From contig JAGZEG010000003.1 in assembly GCA_018368455.1 (NCBI GenBank), positions 124,001 to 188,000 of the forward strand: a stretch of 64,000 bases of DNA, in the 5' to 3' direction. Of the stretch, positions 15,972 to 24,941 are shown piece after piece. The stretch's first letter is position 1; the number at the start of each line of letters is the position of its first letter. The position numbers and the translations under genes are program-made. This stretch comes from Coriobacteriia bacterium (lineage in GTDB: Bacteria > Actinomycetota > Coriobacteriia > Coriobacteriales > UMGS124). The notes beneath the pieces were generated by a model, which worked only from the letters and a program-made list of their open reading frames with translations, did not search any database and was not told the DNA's origin.

Positions 15972-18785
15972 TTGACAGAGACGACCATCAGCAGGCGCAG
16001 CTTCGTAAAGCTCGCCGCGTTTGGCGCTGCCGCCGCTGCCATGGCCACGACGGCGACGCCGAACCTGCTTGCCGCCGAGCCGTCCGCCGCGCAGGATGCC
16101 CCAGCGCAGGATGAGGTCAAGAAGCTGCATACCATGTGTCGCGGCTGCCTCAACAACTGCGGCATGATCGCGCACGTCAAGGACGGCAAGGTCATCAAGC
16201 TCGAAGGCGACCCCGACGACCCGATGAACAAGGGCGGCGTCTGCGCCAAGGGCCTTGCCGGCATCCAGGCGCTCTACAACCCGAACCGCATCAAGTACCC
16301 CATGAAGCGCGTCGGCGAGCGCGGCTCGAACCAGTGGGAGCGCATCTCCTGGGAGCAGGCCATCGACGAGATCTGTGACGTCATGTGGGAGTACTACCAG
16401 AAAGAGGGCCCCAAGAGCCTCGTGTGCTCCACGGGCGGTGGCGGCAACCCACAGTTCTTCTCGCCGGCGCGCTTCCTGTCCGTCTGGGGCGGCGGCAACT
16501 TCTTCGAGCCGGGTTGCGCCCAGTGCTACCTGCCGCGCAACCACATGGAGTTCTGCCTGAACGGCACGGCCGACACGTCGCTGGCCGACGGCCCCGTCAC
16601 GGAGGTCTATCTGCCCGGTATCCTGCCCGACGACAAGTGCACGCCCACGAAGGCGTACGTCATGTGGGGCGTCGGGCCCAGCTTGCACGGCACTGGCTCC
16701 ACGGGCCGCGTCGTGACGGACCTGCGCAACGCCGGCATGAAGACGGTCGTCATCGACCCGCGCCTCACACCCGACGCCGCCCGCGCTGACGTGTGGCTGC
16801 CCATCCGTCCTGGCACGGACGTCGCGCTCATGCTGGCGTGGATCAACTACATCATCGAGAACGACCTGTACGACCACGAGTTCTGCCGCACGTGGACCAA
16901 CCTGCCGTTCCTCGTCCACGAGGACACGCGCCTGACGTATCGCGCCTCCGAGCTCAACCTGGGTGGCGAGGACGAGTACGTCGTGTGGGACAAGAAGTCA
17001 AACAAGGCCGTCGCCATGCCCTACCCGTTCCCCGAGGACGGCTCTATCGACCCGGAGATGTTCGGCAGCTACGAGCTGCCCAACGGCGAGACGGCACGCA
17101 CGGCGTTCCAGATCATGAAAGAGCACGTCGCCGAGTGGACGCTCGACAAGGCGGCCGAGGTGTGCTGGCTTGAAGCCGACAAGATCGAGGAGGCTATCAA
17201 GATCTACGTCGACGGCTGCCCCAACGCCGGCGTCTCGCTGGGCGTCGCGACGGACCAGACGCGCAACTCGGCGCAGGCGGCGCAGGGCGACGCCATCCTC
17301 GACATCCTCATGGGTTGCATCCGCCAGCCCGGCTCGATCGTCCAAGATCGCCCGTGCTACGTCGAGCCGTGCAACTACGTTGTCCAGCCGTTCGGTCTGC
17401 ACCACCCCGACCACCCGCTGCGCATGCCTGAGGAGGAGGCCAACGCGCGCCTCGGCTACACGGAGCACAAGGGCCTGGGCCACTGGCTCGCGTCGCACAT
17501 CCCGAGCGTGCTCAAGGCCATCGAGACGGGCGAGCCCTATCGTCCGCGCATCTGGATCGAGCGTTCGGGCAACAAGCTCGCCATGGTAGGTAACGCCACG
17601 CGCTTCTACGAGGCGATGATGACGACGGAGCTCAACGTCCACATGTACATGCACTGGACAACGACGAGCGTCTGCCTGGCTGACTATGTGCTGCCCACGG
17701 CTGAGTGGCTTGAGACGAACTACGCGCAGGATCGCTTGAACACGTATGGCATCCGGCAGGCGTGCACGCAGCTCTACGAGGCTGTCGATGAGTGCATGCA
17801 CTGGTCGTGGCTCGCCGCGGGCCTCGCCAAGCGCGGGCACAAGCGCGCCATCGACTCGTTCGATCCTGAGGTCGCCGGCAAGTTCTACGGCACGTACTGG
17901 AAGACGTACGAGGAGTACATGGACTACGTCGGGTACTTCGTCGGCAGCTTCTACTACGGCACAGAGGACTGGGACTGGAAGACGTTCCAGGCGCAGGCTC
18001 CCAGCCAGTACCAGACGATCGAGGAGTACGCCGAGAAGTCGTACAACAGCCACCTCAAGCTCGACGAGGAGACGGGCAAGCCCGTTGGCTTCCACACGAC
18101 GTCCAAGCGCTGTGAGCCGTACTTCGACGGTAACATCCTGCTCGGCCTGACGGGCGCTATCGATGGCTCGGGCACGATGGAGCCGGCGACGGACGTGTTC
18201 CCCAAGTCAGACAACTACAACCCTCTGCCGTACTACCTCGAGCCGTACGAGTCCCCCGTTGAGGGCGATCCAGGCTACGACCCGGCCTATCCGTACACGC
18301 TCACCCAGGGCCGCCTGCCGTTCTTCCACCACGGCACGCTGCGCAACACGCCGTGGACACGCGAGCTGTGCGCCTACCCCGAGACGTGGATCAACCCGGA
18401 GACGGCGAAGGAGATTGGCGTCGAGGACGGCGACTGGCTGTGGCTCGAGTCAAAGCGCGGGCGTACCCAGGGCCAGTGCCGCGTGACGAAGAGCGTGGCG
18501 CCCAAGGTCATCTATCAGGAGCGCTATTGGAACCCCGAGCTGCTCGACAGCGACGACCCCAACCGCGCCTGGCAGGTCATGAACATCAACGTGCTGACGC
18601 AGAACAACGACGAGTGCCCGTTCAACGACGTGTATGGCACCTACACGCTGCGCGGCGTCCAGATCAACATCACGAAGGCCGACGGCGCGCCCGAGGGCGT
18701 GTGGCTCAACGCCGAGGACTTCACTCCGTGGCTGCCCGTGCCCTCGGAGAACACCGGAGGAGGTAATGCCGTCTATGGCGCGTAA
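15972..18785 (+). CDS. Tat-exported molybdopterin oxidoreductase, catalytic subunit
   Basis: A 937-residue DMSO-reductase-family enzyme acting outside the membrane. The TTG start at 15972 is chosen because GGGAGG lies eight bases upstream and places a Tat signal (SRRSFVKLAAFG, then an Ala-rich core) at the N terminus. The [4Fe-4S] motif is canonical: C56-x2-C59-x3-C63-x27-C91 (CRGCLNNC ... GVCAKG). Bis-MGD-binding landmarks include VVIDPRLTPDAARAD and WLPIRPGTDVALMLAWINYI, and a C-terminal molybdopterin-dinucleotide-binding domain from about residue 770. The next genes are its ferredoxin subunit, a TorD-type chaperone and a membrane protein, so electrons probably come from the quinone pool. 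The physiological substrate cannot be read from sequence; the family includes reductases for DMSO, TMAO, arsenate and catechols. Confidence 0.93.
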   Translation: MTETTISRRSFVKLAAFGAAAAAMATTATPNLLAAEPSAAQDAPAQDEVKKLHTMCRGCLNNCGMIAHVKDGKVIKLEGDPDDPMNKGGVCAKGLAGIQALYNPNRIKYPMKRVGERGSNQWERISWEQAIDEICDVMWEYYQKEGPKSLVCSTGGGGNPQFFSPARFLSVWGGGNFFEPGCAQCYLPRNHMEFCLNGTADTSLADGPVTEVYLPGILPDDKCTPTKAYVMWGVGPSLHGTGSTGRVVTDLRNAGMKTVVIDPRLTPDAARADVWLPIRPGTDVALMLAWINYIIENDLYDHEFCRTWTNLPFLVHEDTRLTYRASELNLGGEDEYVVWDKKSNKAVAMPYPFPEDGSIDPEMFGSYELPNGETARTAFQIMKEHVAEWTLDKAAEVCWLEADKIEEAIKIYVDGCPNAGVSLGVATDQTRNSAQAAQGDAILDILMGCIRQPGSIVQDRPCYVEPCNYVVQPFGLHHPDHPLRMPEEEANARLGYTEHKGLGHWLASHIPSVLKAIETGEPYRPRIWIERSGNKLAMVGNATRFYEAMMTTELNVHMYMHWTTTSVCLADYVLPTAEWLETNYAQDRLNTYGIRQACTQLYEAVDECMHWSWLAAGLAKRGHKRAIDSFDPEVAGKFYGTYWKTYEEYMDYVGYFVGSFYYGTEDWDWKTFQAQAPSQYQTIEEYAEKSYNSHLKLDEETGKPVGFHTTSKRCEPYFDGNILLGLTGAIDGSGTMEPATDVFPKSDNYNPLPYYLEPYESPVEGDPGYDPAYPYTLTQGRLPFFHHGTLRNTPWTRELCAYPETWINPETAKEIGVEDGDWLWLESKRGRTQGQCRVTKSVAPKVIYQERYWNPELLDSDDPNRAWQVMNINVLTQNNDECPFNDVYGTYTLRGVQINITKADGAPEGVWLNAEDFTPWLPVPSENTGGGNAVYGA

Positions 18786-19413
18786 CTGCCTGGTTATCAA
18801 CCTTGACCGCTGCATCGGCTGCTATGCATGCGAGCTGGCCTGCAAGATGGAGAACGGCGTGGCGCTCGGCCACCACTGGAACAAGCTCTACCAGGTCGAG
18901 CCCTACGGCGAGTGGCCCAACGTCAAGACGTGGTGGATCTCGAAGCAGTGCCAGCAGTGCGAGGACGCCCCGTGCATGAGCGTGTGCCCGACAGGCGCGT
19001 CTTACCGCAATGACGACGGCGTCGTGACGATCGACGAGAGCGCGTGCATCGGCTGCAAGCTGTGCATGGACGCGTGTCCCTACGACGTGCGCGACTACAA
19101 CGACGAGGCGGGCGTCGTGCAGAAGTGCACGCTGTGCGAGTCGCTGACAAAGCAGGGCGAGAAGCCTGCGTGCGTCAAGAACTGCCCGGGTAAGGCTCGT
19201 TTTTACGGCGATCTGGACGACCCGGAATCCGACGTCTCCAAAGCGCTGGCCGCAGCTGATCCCGAGTCGATTCACCACCTGCCTGACACGGGCAATAGCC
19301 CGCTGACGACCTACATCCTGTCACCGCGCTTCGGCGAGTGGCGCGCCGAGGACCTGACCCCCACGGTGGAGAAGGCGCAGAAGTACGTGACGACTGCGGG
19401 GTCCGTGGACTAG
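18766..19413 (+). CDS. Four-cluster ferredoxin subunit (DmsB-like)
   Basis: A 215-residue electron-transfer subunit with four cysteine groups of the DmsB/NrfC type: CIGCYACELAC, CQQCEDAPCMSVCP, CIGCKLCMDACP and a final CTLCE ... CVKNCPG, enough for four [4Fe-4S] clusters. It would pass electrons from the membrane to the molybdopterin subunit encoded just upstream. Its start overlaps the end of that gene by 20 bp. The ATG at 18766 sits very close behind GGAGGAGG, and the in-frame ATG at 18775 has more usual spacing, so either may be used. There is no signal sequence of its own, as expected for co-export with the Tat-bearing partner. Confidence 0.93.
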   Translation: MPSMARNCLVINLDRCIGCYACELACKMENGVALGHHWNKLYQVEPYGEWPNVKTWWISKQCQQCEDAPCMSVCPTGASYRNDDGVVTIDESACIGCKLCMDACPYDVRDYNDEAGVVQKCTLCESLTKQGEKPACVKNCPGKARFYGDLDDPESDVSKALAAADPESIHHLPDTGNSPLTTYILSPRFGEWRAEDLTPTVEKAQKYVTTAGSVD

Positions 19414-19457
19414 TGCGGGGTTTGAGGCAAGAGCAATCCAACTTAGGTTGATCTGAG

Positions 19458-19490
19458 GGCGCCGGGTCGGGGACATGGGCCCGGCGCCTT
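19458..19490 (+). terminator. Hairpin within reductase operon, weak terminator or attenuator
   Basis: GGCGCCGGG pairs perfectly with CCCGGCGCC across a 13-base loop, followed by only TTT. It sits between the ferredoxin and chaperone genes. The short T-tract suggests partial termination or 3'-end protection of the upstream mRNA. Confidence 0.5.
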
Positions 19491-19514
19491 TGAAGGGGAG
19501 AGAGGTGTGCGGTC

Positions 19515-20219
19515 ATGTGGGAGAAGACTGAGCTGCGGGAGTTCTTTGAGGCGGGCATCGAGACGTATCGCTTCCTGTCGCAGGTGCTGTTCCGAGAGCT
19601 GAATGAGGAGGCCATCGCCGACTTGGCAGCCCAGGAGTGGCCGCGCGACACCGGCAACGATACGCTCGATCGCGGCTATGCGCAGCTGCGTCGCTTCTTC
19701 CACTTTGCCCCCTCCGACATGCGCGGCGCGCTCGCGGTCGAGTACGCGCGCATCTTCCTTGCGGCGGGCGTGTTCTCTCAGGATAAGATGACGGCCGTGC
19801 CATACGAGTCCGTGTTTACGAGCGAGCTGCACATCATGATGCAAGAGTCGCGCGACGACGTCGTACGCCGCTTTGCTGACGACGGCTTTGTCGTGAACCC
19901 CGAGCTTCACGAGCCAGAGGACCACCTCTCGTTCGAGCTCGAGTATCTTTCTCACATGTGCACGCGGGCGCTTGCAGCTCTTGACGCCGGCGATAACGCG
20001 GCGCTTGCGTCTAATGCGGCTCGTCAGGTGGCGTTCATCGACGCTCACCTGCTCAACTGGGTGGGGGAGCTGCGCGACGTGGCGGCCTCCTACGCCAAGA
20101 CGACGTTCTATACCGGCATGCTGCTCGTTGTTCAGGGCGCGCTCGAGCAGAGTCGCGTGGCGCTCGAGAGCATCGCCTCCCATGTCGTGCAGGCCGAGCC
20201 TGCCGTCGCGTGCGCGTAG
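19515..20219 (+). CDS. TorD/DmsD-family molybdoenzyme chaperone
   Basis: A 234-residue all-helical cytoplasmic protein of the TorD family, which binds the Tat signal of molybdoenzymes and holds them until the cofactor is inserted. The diagnostic segment PEDHLSFELEYLSHM lies at about residues 135-149, with the preceding YESVFTSE region also typical. The ATG at 19515 follows GGAGAGAGG. Its place after the catalytic and Fe-S subunit genes points to the enzyme at 15972 as its client. The next gene overlaps only weakly, consistent with one transcript. Confidence 0.9.
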   Translation: MWEKTELREFFEAGIETYRFLSQVLFRELNEEAIADLAAQEWPRDTGNDTLDRGYAQLRRFFHFAPSDMRGALAVEYARIFLAAGVFSQDKMTAVPYESVFTSELHIMMQESRDDVVRRFADDGFVVNPELHEPEDHLSFELEYLSHMCTRALAALDAGDNAALASNAARQVAFIDAHLLNWVGELRDVAASYAKTTFYTGMLLVVQGALEQSRVALESIASHVVQAEPAVACA

Positions 20220-20230
20220 GGGGTGCGCTC

Positions 20231-20938
20231 GTGATCGACGTATCGAGTCTCATTGCGCTGGGCATCTCTCTCGTCGTGGCGATGCTTCTGGCATTCCCGC
20301 TGGCCAAGACGCTGCGTGACCACGCGACACCGTTTTATGTCGGCGCGTTTGTCGTTGTGGCGGCGTATGTGTGGGCCGTGTCGCAAGACGTAAACCTGCG
20401 CCACTGGCAGTGGGCGACGTTCGTGCTCCAGAAGGGCTATCTCTCGTCGGTGCTGCTTGGCATCGTTATGTTTACGGGATGCCTCGACGCCTCGTCGAAG
20501 CTGCGCCACCAGTGGCGTCTCGTGCGCGGTGAGCTGTCCGTGCTGTCGTTCATATTCATCCTGGGGCACCTTGCTGTGTTCTTGCCGTCCTATCTCGAGC
20601 GCTTACTGGGTGGCGCCGTGCTCAAGGTGAACGTTCGCGTCTCCATTGTCGTTGCGCTTGTGCTCGCCGTGATCTTTGTGGCGCTGGGCGTCATGTCGTT
20701 TCGGACTGTGCGCCGCCACATGAACCCGCGTGTGTGGAAGAACATCCAGCGTCTGGCCTACCTCATGGTCGCGCTCTATCTCGCGCACATTCTGTTCTTC
20801 CTCGGAACGTCGGCGCTCGGCGGCTCGCATAAGGGCTTGGCAAGCCTCATTGTCTATACGGTGCTCGTCGTGCTCTACGCGGTCCTGCGCGTCCGGCGGG
20901 CGTTGATTGATCGGCGGGCGGCTTCTGGCGTTGCCTGA
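20231..20938 (+). CDS. Multi-spanning membrane protein, ferric-reductase/MsrQ-like heme protein
   Basis: A 235-residue protein with six or so hydrophobic segments. Histidines placed in or next to membrane spans (HWQW near 60, LGHLAVF near 115, YLAHILFF near 185, GSHKG) fit the ferric-reductase-like/YedZ (MsrQ) family, which binds b-type heme and passes quinol electrons to an exported molybdoenzyme. That role suits the operon, which otherwise lacks a membrane anchor such as DmsC. The GTG at 20231 is preferred, with GGGGG eight bases upstream; GTG 20210 would overlap the chaperone gene and lacks an RBS. Heme binding is inferred from the histidine pattern only. It is the last gene of the operon and is followed by a terminator. 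Confidence 0.75.
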   Translation: MIDVSSLIALGISLVVAMLLAFPLAKTLRDHATPFYVGAFVVVAAYVWAVSQDVNLRHWQWATFVLQKGYLSSVLLGIVMFTGCLDASSKLRHQWRLVRGELSVLSFIFILGHLAVFLPSYLERLLGGAVLKVNVRVSIVVALVLAVIFVALGVMSFRTVRRHMNPRVWKNIQRLAYLMVALYLAHILFFLGTSALGGSHKGLASLIVYTVLVVLYAVLRVRRALIDRRAASGVA

Positions 20939-20964
20939 TGGCGCGTATGCATGCGGTTCACCTG

Positions 20965-20996
20965 ACGGGCGTCCCTGTGGGGCGCCCGTTTCTTTT
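20965..20996 (+). terminator. Rho-independent terminator of reductase operon
   Basis: ACGGGCG pairs with CGCCCGT, extended inside by CCC/GGG, followed by TTTCTTTT. The remaining 240 bp before the peptide-transport operon are A+T-rich and hold its promoter region; no gene is seen there. Confidence 0.85.
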
Positions 20997-21237
20997 GCTC
21001 TGTCTCCACGCATCGCGCCGTTTACCGCCCCATTTCGTGCTCTCACCATAAAGATGAATATCAACGCCCAAGAAATGCACTGTAAATGAATCTGAGTCGA
21101 TATGTTCTCCATGTAACTGAATTATTTCTGAGAAGTTAAAGCCCGTAAATCCCAGGGTATTGCGCGGCGTACTTTGCCTTAATAAAGCACGTCACGTTTG
21201 CGCGCCCTAACGGCGCATAGCCCTGGGAGGACAGCCC

Positions 21238-22866
21238 ATGAACAGCACAACCTCATCCGCGGCCGACGTGAGCGTCTCGCGCCGCCAGCTCTGCAAGCTT
21301 TTCGCCGCCGCCGGCGTCTTCTCGATGATGGGCGGCATCGCGGCCTCCGTCGCGCATCCTGCCACCGCGCTGGCTGATGGCGAGTACAAGGACACGGTCA
21401 CGTTTGCCCAGGGCGCCGAGCCCACGTCGCTCGACCCCGCTTATTTCTCCGATGGCGACTCCCGTGCCGTTGTTCGCGAGATGTGCGAGTCCATGCTTCG
21501 CTTTGCTGCGGACTCGACCGACATCGAGCCCTGCCTCGCCGAGAGCTGGGACATCTCCGACGACCAACTCACCTATACGTTCCACCTGCGCAAGGGCGTC
21601 AAGTTCCACAACGGCGAGGAGATGACCTCCGCTGACGTCGTTGCCTCGCTCGGGCGCCAGCTCGAGGAGAACCGCGACACCGACATGTCCTACGCGTCGT
21701 TCATCTTCGGCGACTCCGACACGCAGACGGGCGTCTCTACGATCGAGGCTCCCGACGACTACACGGTCGTCTTTAAGCTGCGCTCCGTCAACACGACGCT
21801 CATCAAGAACATGGCTCTGGGTCTGGGCGCCCCCATCCTCTCGAAGAAGGCGCTCGACGAGGTGGGTGGCCGCTTCACGGAGACGCTCGTCGGCACGGGC
21901 CCCTACAAGTTCGTCAGCTGGACGAAGGCCGACAACCTCGTGCTCACGCGCTTTGACGAGTACTGGGATGCCGAGCACGCCGGCAAGACGCAGAACATCG
22001 TCTATCGTTTCATCGCTGAGAACGCGAGCCGCGTCATGGCCCTGGTCAACGGCGAGGTCGACGTCATCACGGGCGTTGACTCGACCGTCGCGAGCACGGT
22101 GACGAACTCCGGCTACTCGCTGTTCGAGGTTGACGGCCTGAACATCAACTACATGCTGTTCAACTGTGACCAGTCCATTTTCACGGACGCCAGCCTGCGC
22201 AAGGCCGTGTGCCAGGCCATCAACGTGCCCGAGCTCGTCAAGGCGCTCTACGGTGACTATGCCACGCCGGCGAACTCCGTCATGCCCGAGTCGATGGCTC
22301 CCTACGTCAAGGACATCAAGCAGCCCGAGTATGACCCCGAGGCCGCTCAGGCCGCCCTGTCGGCTGCTGGCGTGACCGAGCTCCACATGATCACGTACTC
22401 CAACCCGCGCCCGTACAACCCCGCCACGGGCCAGACGCTGGGCGAGGCTATCCAGGGTTACCTCGCCAAGATCGGCGTCAACGTCACGGTCGACACGTAT
22501 GACTGGACGACGTACAAGCAGAGGCTGAACGCCCATGACTTCGACCTGGCGTTCAACGGCTGGTCGGGCGACAACGGCGACCCGGACAACTTCATGAACC
22601 TGCTTGCTGACTCGTTCGACGGCCTGAACACGGCCCACTTTGAGGACGCGGAGTACAAGGACCTCATCAAGCAGGGCGTGGAGCTCGAGGACGGCGAGGA
22701 GCGCGACGCGATCTACAAGCGCTGCGAGGAGATCGTGGCCGAGAAGGTGCCGTGGCTTGTCATCAGCCACACGAAGGTGCTGACGGGCTACAGCCCCAAG
22801 GTCCAGAACATGAACTACCACATCGTCGACGACGTCCGCATCGAGAACCTGCAGGTGCTGGCGTAG
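21238..22866 (+). CDS. Peptide ABC transporter substrate-binding protein (family 5)
   Basis: A 542-residue extracellular binding protein of the DppA/OppA type. The family 5 landmarks are AQGAEPTSLDPAYF after the signal, LAESWDISDDQLTYTFHLRKGVKFHNGEEMTS (shown in parts: AESWDIS, FHLRKGVKFHNG), GTGPYKF and FNGWSGDNGDPDNFM. The N terminus carries a twin-arginine pattern (VSRRQLCKLF) and ends in an Ala-rich ATALA site; there is no lipobox cysteine, so it appears to be a Tat-exported, non-lipidated protein, unlike most Gram-positive homologues. The ATG at 21238 follows GGGAGGA. It heads an operon with two permeases and two ATPases. The ligand, probably di- or oligopeptides, is inferred from family. 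Confidence 0.92.
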   Translation: MNSTTSSAADVSVSRRQLCKLFAAAGVFSMMGGIAASVAHPATALADGEYKDTVTFAQGAEPTSLDPAYFSDGDSRAVVREMCESMLRFAADSTDIEPCLAESWDISDDQLTYTFHLRKGVKFHNGEEMTSADVVASLGRQLEENRDTDMSYASFIFGDSDTQTGVSTIEAPDDYTVVFKLRSVNTTLIKNMALGLGAPILSKKALDEVGGRFTETLVGTGPYKFVSWTKADNLVLTRFDEYWDAEHAGKTQNIVYRFIAENASRVMALVNGEVDVITGVDSTVASTVTNSGYSLFEVDGLNINYMLFNCDQSIFTDASLRKAVCQAINVPELVKALYGDYATPANSVMPESMAPYVKDIKQPEYDPEAAQAALSAAGVTELHMITYSNPRPYNPATGQTLGEAIQGYLAKIGVNVTVDTYDWTTYKQRLNAHDFDLAFNGWSGDNGDPDNFMNLLADSFDGLNTAHFEDAEYKDLIKQGVELEDGEERDAIYKRCEEIVAEKVPWLVISHTKVLTGYSPKVQNMNYHIVDDVRIENLQVLA

Positions 22867-22903
22867 CGCATCGATCGTAGGGAGTCGGCTGGGTCCGCCC
22901 TTG

Positions 22904-22943
22904 GGGACGGCCCGTCTGAGAACGCAGGCAGACGGGCCGTCCC
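22904..22943 (+). terminator. Perfect 15-bp hairpin between binding protein and permease genes
   Basis: GGGACGGCCCGTCTG pairs exactly with CAGACGGGCCGTCCC across a 10-base loop, with no T-run after it. In ABC operons such a structure usually stabilises the abundant binding-protein mRNA and lowers read-through into the permease genes. That role is inferred. Confidence 0.6.
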
Positions 22944-22990
22944 GCTGTTTGGGGCGGTTCGTCAAATAGGAGAGAGAGGAGGCGAGGCTC

Positions 22991-24007
22991 GTGCTGAAGT
23001 TCATCATCAAGAGGCTCCTGATGGCCATCCCCGTGCTGCTCGGCGTGTCCATCATCGTGTTCCTCATCATGCGAGCCTTCTCGCCCGACCCCGCTGGCGT
23101 GGTCTTGGGCGACCACGCCACGCAGGAGGCGATCAACGAGTGGCGCGAGGAGTACGGCCTTAACAAGCCGATGCTCGAGCAGTACTGGGACTTCCTGTGG
23201 GGTGCGCTGCACGGCGATTTCGGCATGTCGTACTACACGCACACGCCCGTGGCCGACGAGATATTCAAGCGCTTCCCGGCGACGATCGAGCTCGCCTTGT
23301 TCGCCATCCTCATAGCCGCGATCGTGGGCATCACGCTCGGCGTGCTGGCGGCAACGCACAAGGACAAGATCGTCGACCGCATCACGATGCTGCTCGCCCT
23401 GGCCGGCGTCTCGATGCCCGTGTTCTGGATCGGTATCCTGTTCATCATCTTCTTTGCAGGCACGCTGCACATCCTGCCGAGCACGGGCCGCATCGACCCC
23501 ATCATGCAGCCGACGGGCGGAACGGGCTTCTATTTGATCGACACGCTCGCCAAGGGAGACTTCCAGGCGTTCGGTAATGCGATACAGCACCTCATCCTGC
23601 CCGCCCTTGCCCTGTCGCTGTACTCCATGGCCATCATCGCCCGCATGACGCGCTCGAGCATGCTTGAGTCGCTCTCTGAGGACTATGTGCGGACGGCCCA
23701 CGCCAAGGGCCTGCGCGCCGGCCGCGTCGTGCGCCACCACGCGCTGCGCAACGCCATGCTGCCGGTCACGACGATCATTGGCCTGCAGCTCGGCGGCCTC
23801 ATGGGCGGCGCCATGCTCACGGAGACCGTCTTTGCCTGGCCGGGCGTCGGCAAGTACGCCGTCGACTCCATCGTGAAGTCGGACTTCCCCGTCGTACAGG
23901 GAACGGTGCTGCTCACGGGCGTCATCTTCATCGTGATGAACCTGCTCGTTGACGTCATCTACGCCTATCTTGACCCGCGCATCAAGTACTCGAAGGAAGA
24001 GGGGTGA
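22991..24007 (+). CDS. dppB: Peptide ABC transporter permease (DppB-like)
   Basis: A 338-residue inner-membrane permease with the N-terminal MLKFIIKRLLMAIPVLLGV start typical of DppB/OppB, six membrane spans, and the cytoplasmic EAA loop around residues 235-255 (AKGLRAGRVVRHHALRNAMLP) that contacts the ATPase. The GTG at 22991 follows AGGAGG by about nine bases. It pairs with the DppC-like permease encoded five bases downstream. Its substrate range follows the binding protein at 21238. Confidence 0.94.
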   Translation: MLKFIIKRLLMAIPVLLGVSIIVFLIMRAFSPDPAGVVLGDHATQEAINEWREEYGLNKPMLEQYWDFLWGALHGDFGMSYYTHTPVADEIFKRFPATIELALFAILIAAIVGITLGVLAATHKDKIVDRITMLLALAGVSMPVFWIGILFIIFFAGTLHILPSTGRIDPIMQPTGGTGFYLIDTLAKGDFQAFGNAIQHLILPALALSLYSMAIIARMTRSSMLESLSEDYVRTAHAKGLRAGRVVRHHALRNAMLPVTTIIGLQLGGLMGGAMLTETVFAWPGVGKYAVDSIVKSDFPVVQGTVLLTGVIFIVMNLLVDVIYAYLDPRIKYSKEEG

Positions 24008-24012
24008 GAGCG

Positions 24013-24936
24013 ATGGCAGCTACCGAAAGCCCCGCGCCCCAGTCTGCCGAGCTCGCGGTCAACGCCCGCGTCACGGGCAAGGCGGAGTCGCCCTGGCATG
24101 CTATGTGGGTGAACCTGCTGCACAACAAGGCAGCCATGGTCAGCCTCGTCGTTATCGTGCTGTTGGCGCTCATCGCCATCGTCACGACAGCGTTCCCGCA
24201 GGTGCTTCCCTACGACCCCTACGAGCAGGACCTGTCCGCGTCGTTCCAGGCCCCCAGCGCCGAGCACTGGGCGGGCACCGACCAGCAGGGCCGCGACATC
24301 TTCTCGCGCATCCTTGTCGGAACGCGCATCTCCCTGGTGTGCGGCCTGCTCGCCGTGTCCATCTCGCTCGTCATCGGCGTGGCGCTCGGTGCCATCGCTG
24401 GCTACAAGGGTGGCTGGGTCGACACGCTTATCATGCGCATCATGGACATGATGCTCGCCATTCCCTCGCTGCTGCTGGCAATCGCGCTCATGGCGGCCCT
24501 GGGCAAGGGCATCGACAAGGCGGTCATCGCCATCGGCATCGTGTCCATCCCGGAATACGCCCGCATCGTCCGCTCGCAGATCCTGTCGGTGAAGAGCAAC
24601 GACTATGTGGCTGCGGCGCGCGTCATCGGCGACTCCGACGCCGTCATCATCTTCCGCCACGTGTTGCCCAACGTCGTGCCCAGCATCATCGTGCGCGCCA
24701 CGCTCGGCATCTCCGGCGCCATCCTCGACTGCGCCGCGCTCGGCTTCCTCGGTCTGGGCGTACAGCCGCCGGCGGCAGAGTGGGGCGACATGCTTGGTCG
24801 CGGCCGCAGCTATATCTTCATGGCCCCGTGGACGATGATCTACCCCGGCCTTGCCATCACGATCGCCGTGCTGGCGTTTAACATCCTGGGCGACGGCATC
24901 CGCGACGCGCTCGATCCCAAGTCGCGGAAGAGGTGA
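24013..24936 (+). CDS. dppC: Peptide ABC transporter permease (DppC-like)
   Basis: A 307-residue permease: an N-terminal cytoplasmic tail, a first span at about residues 40-62, the conserved segment EHWAGTDQQGRDIFSRIL and a permease domain with the EAA-type loop SNDYVAAARVIGDSD near 200. The ATG at 24013 is chosen over the GTG at 24004 because GAGGGG lies eight bases before it. It starts five bases after dppB and ends five bases before dppD, so the genes are translated as a coupled set. Confidence 0.94.
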   Translation: MAATESPAPQSAELAVNARVTGKAESPWHAMWVNLLHNKAAMVSLVVIVLLALIAIVTTAFPQVLPYDPYEQDLSASFQAPSAEHWAGTDQQGRDIFSRILVGTRISLVCGLLAVSISLVIGVALGAIAGYKGGWVDTLIMRIMDMMLAIPSLLLAIALMAALGKGIDKAVIAIGIVSIPEYARIVRSQILSVKSNDYVAAARVIGDSDAVIIFRHVLPNVVPSIIVRATLGISGAILDCAALGFLGLGVQPPAAEWGDMLGRGRSYIFMAPWTMIYPGLAITIAVLAFNILGDGIRDALDPKSRKR

Positions 24937-24941
24937 GGACA

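Noticed and set aside
21253..23226. A 657-codon minus-strand frame opposite the peptide-binding protein
   Set aside because: Shadow of a strongly supported ABC transporter gene; no RBS or domain.
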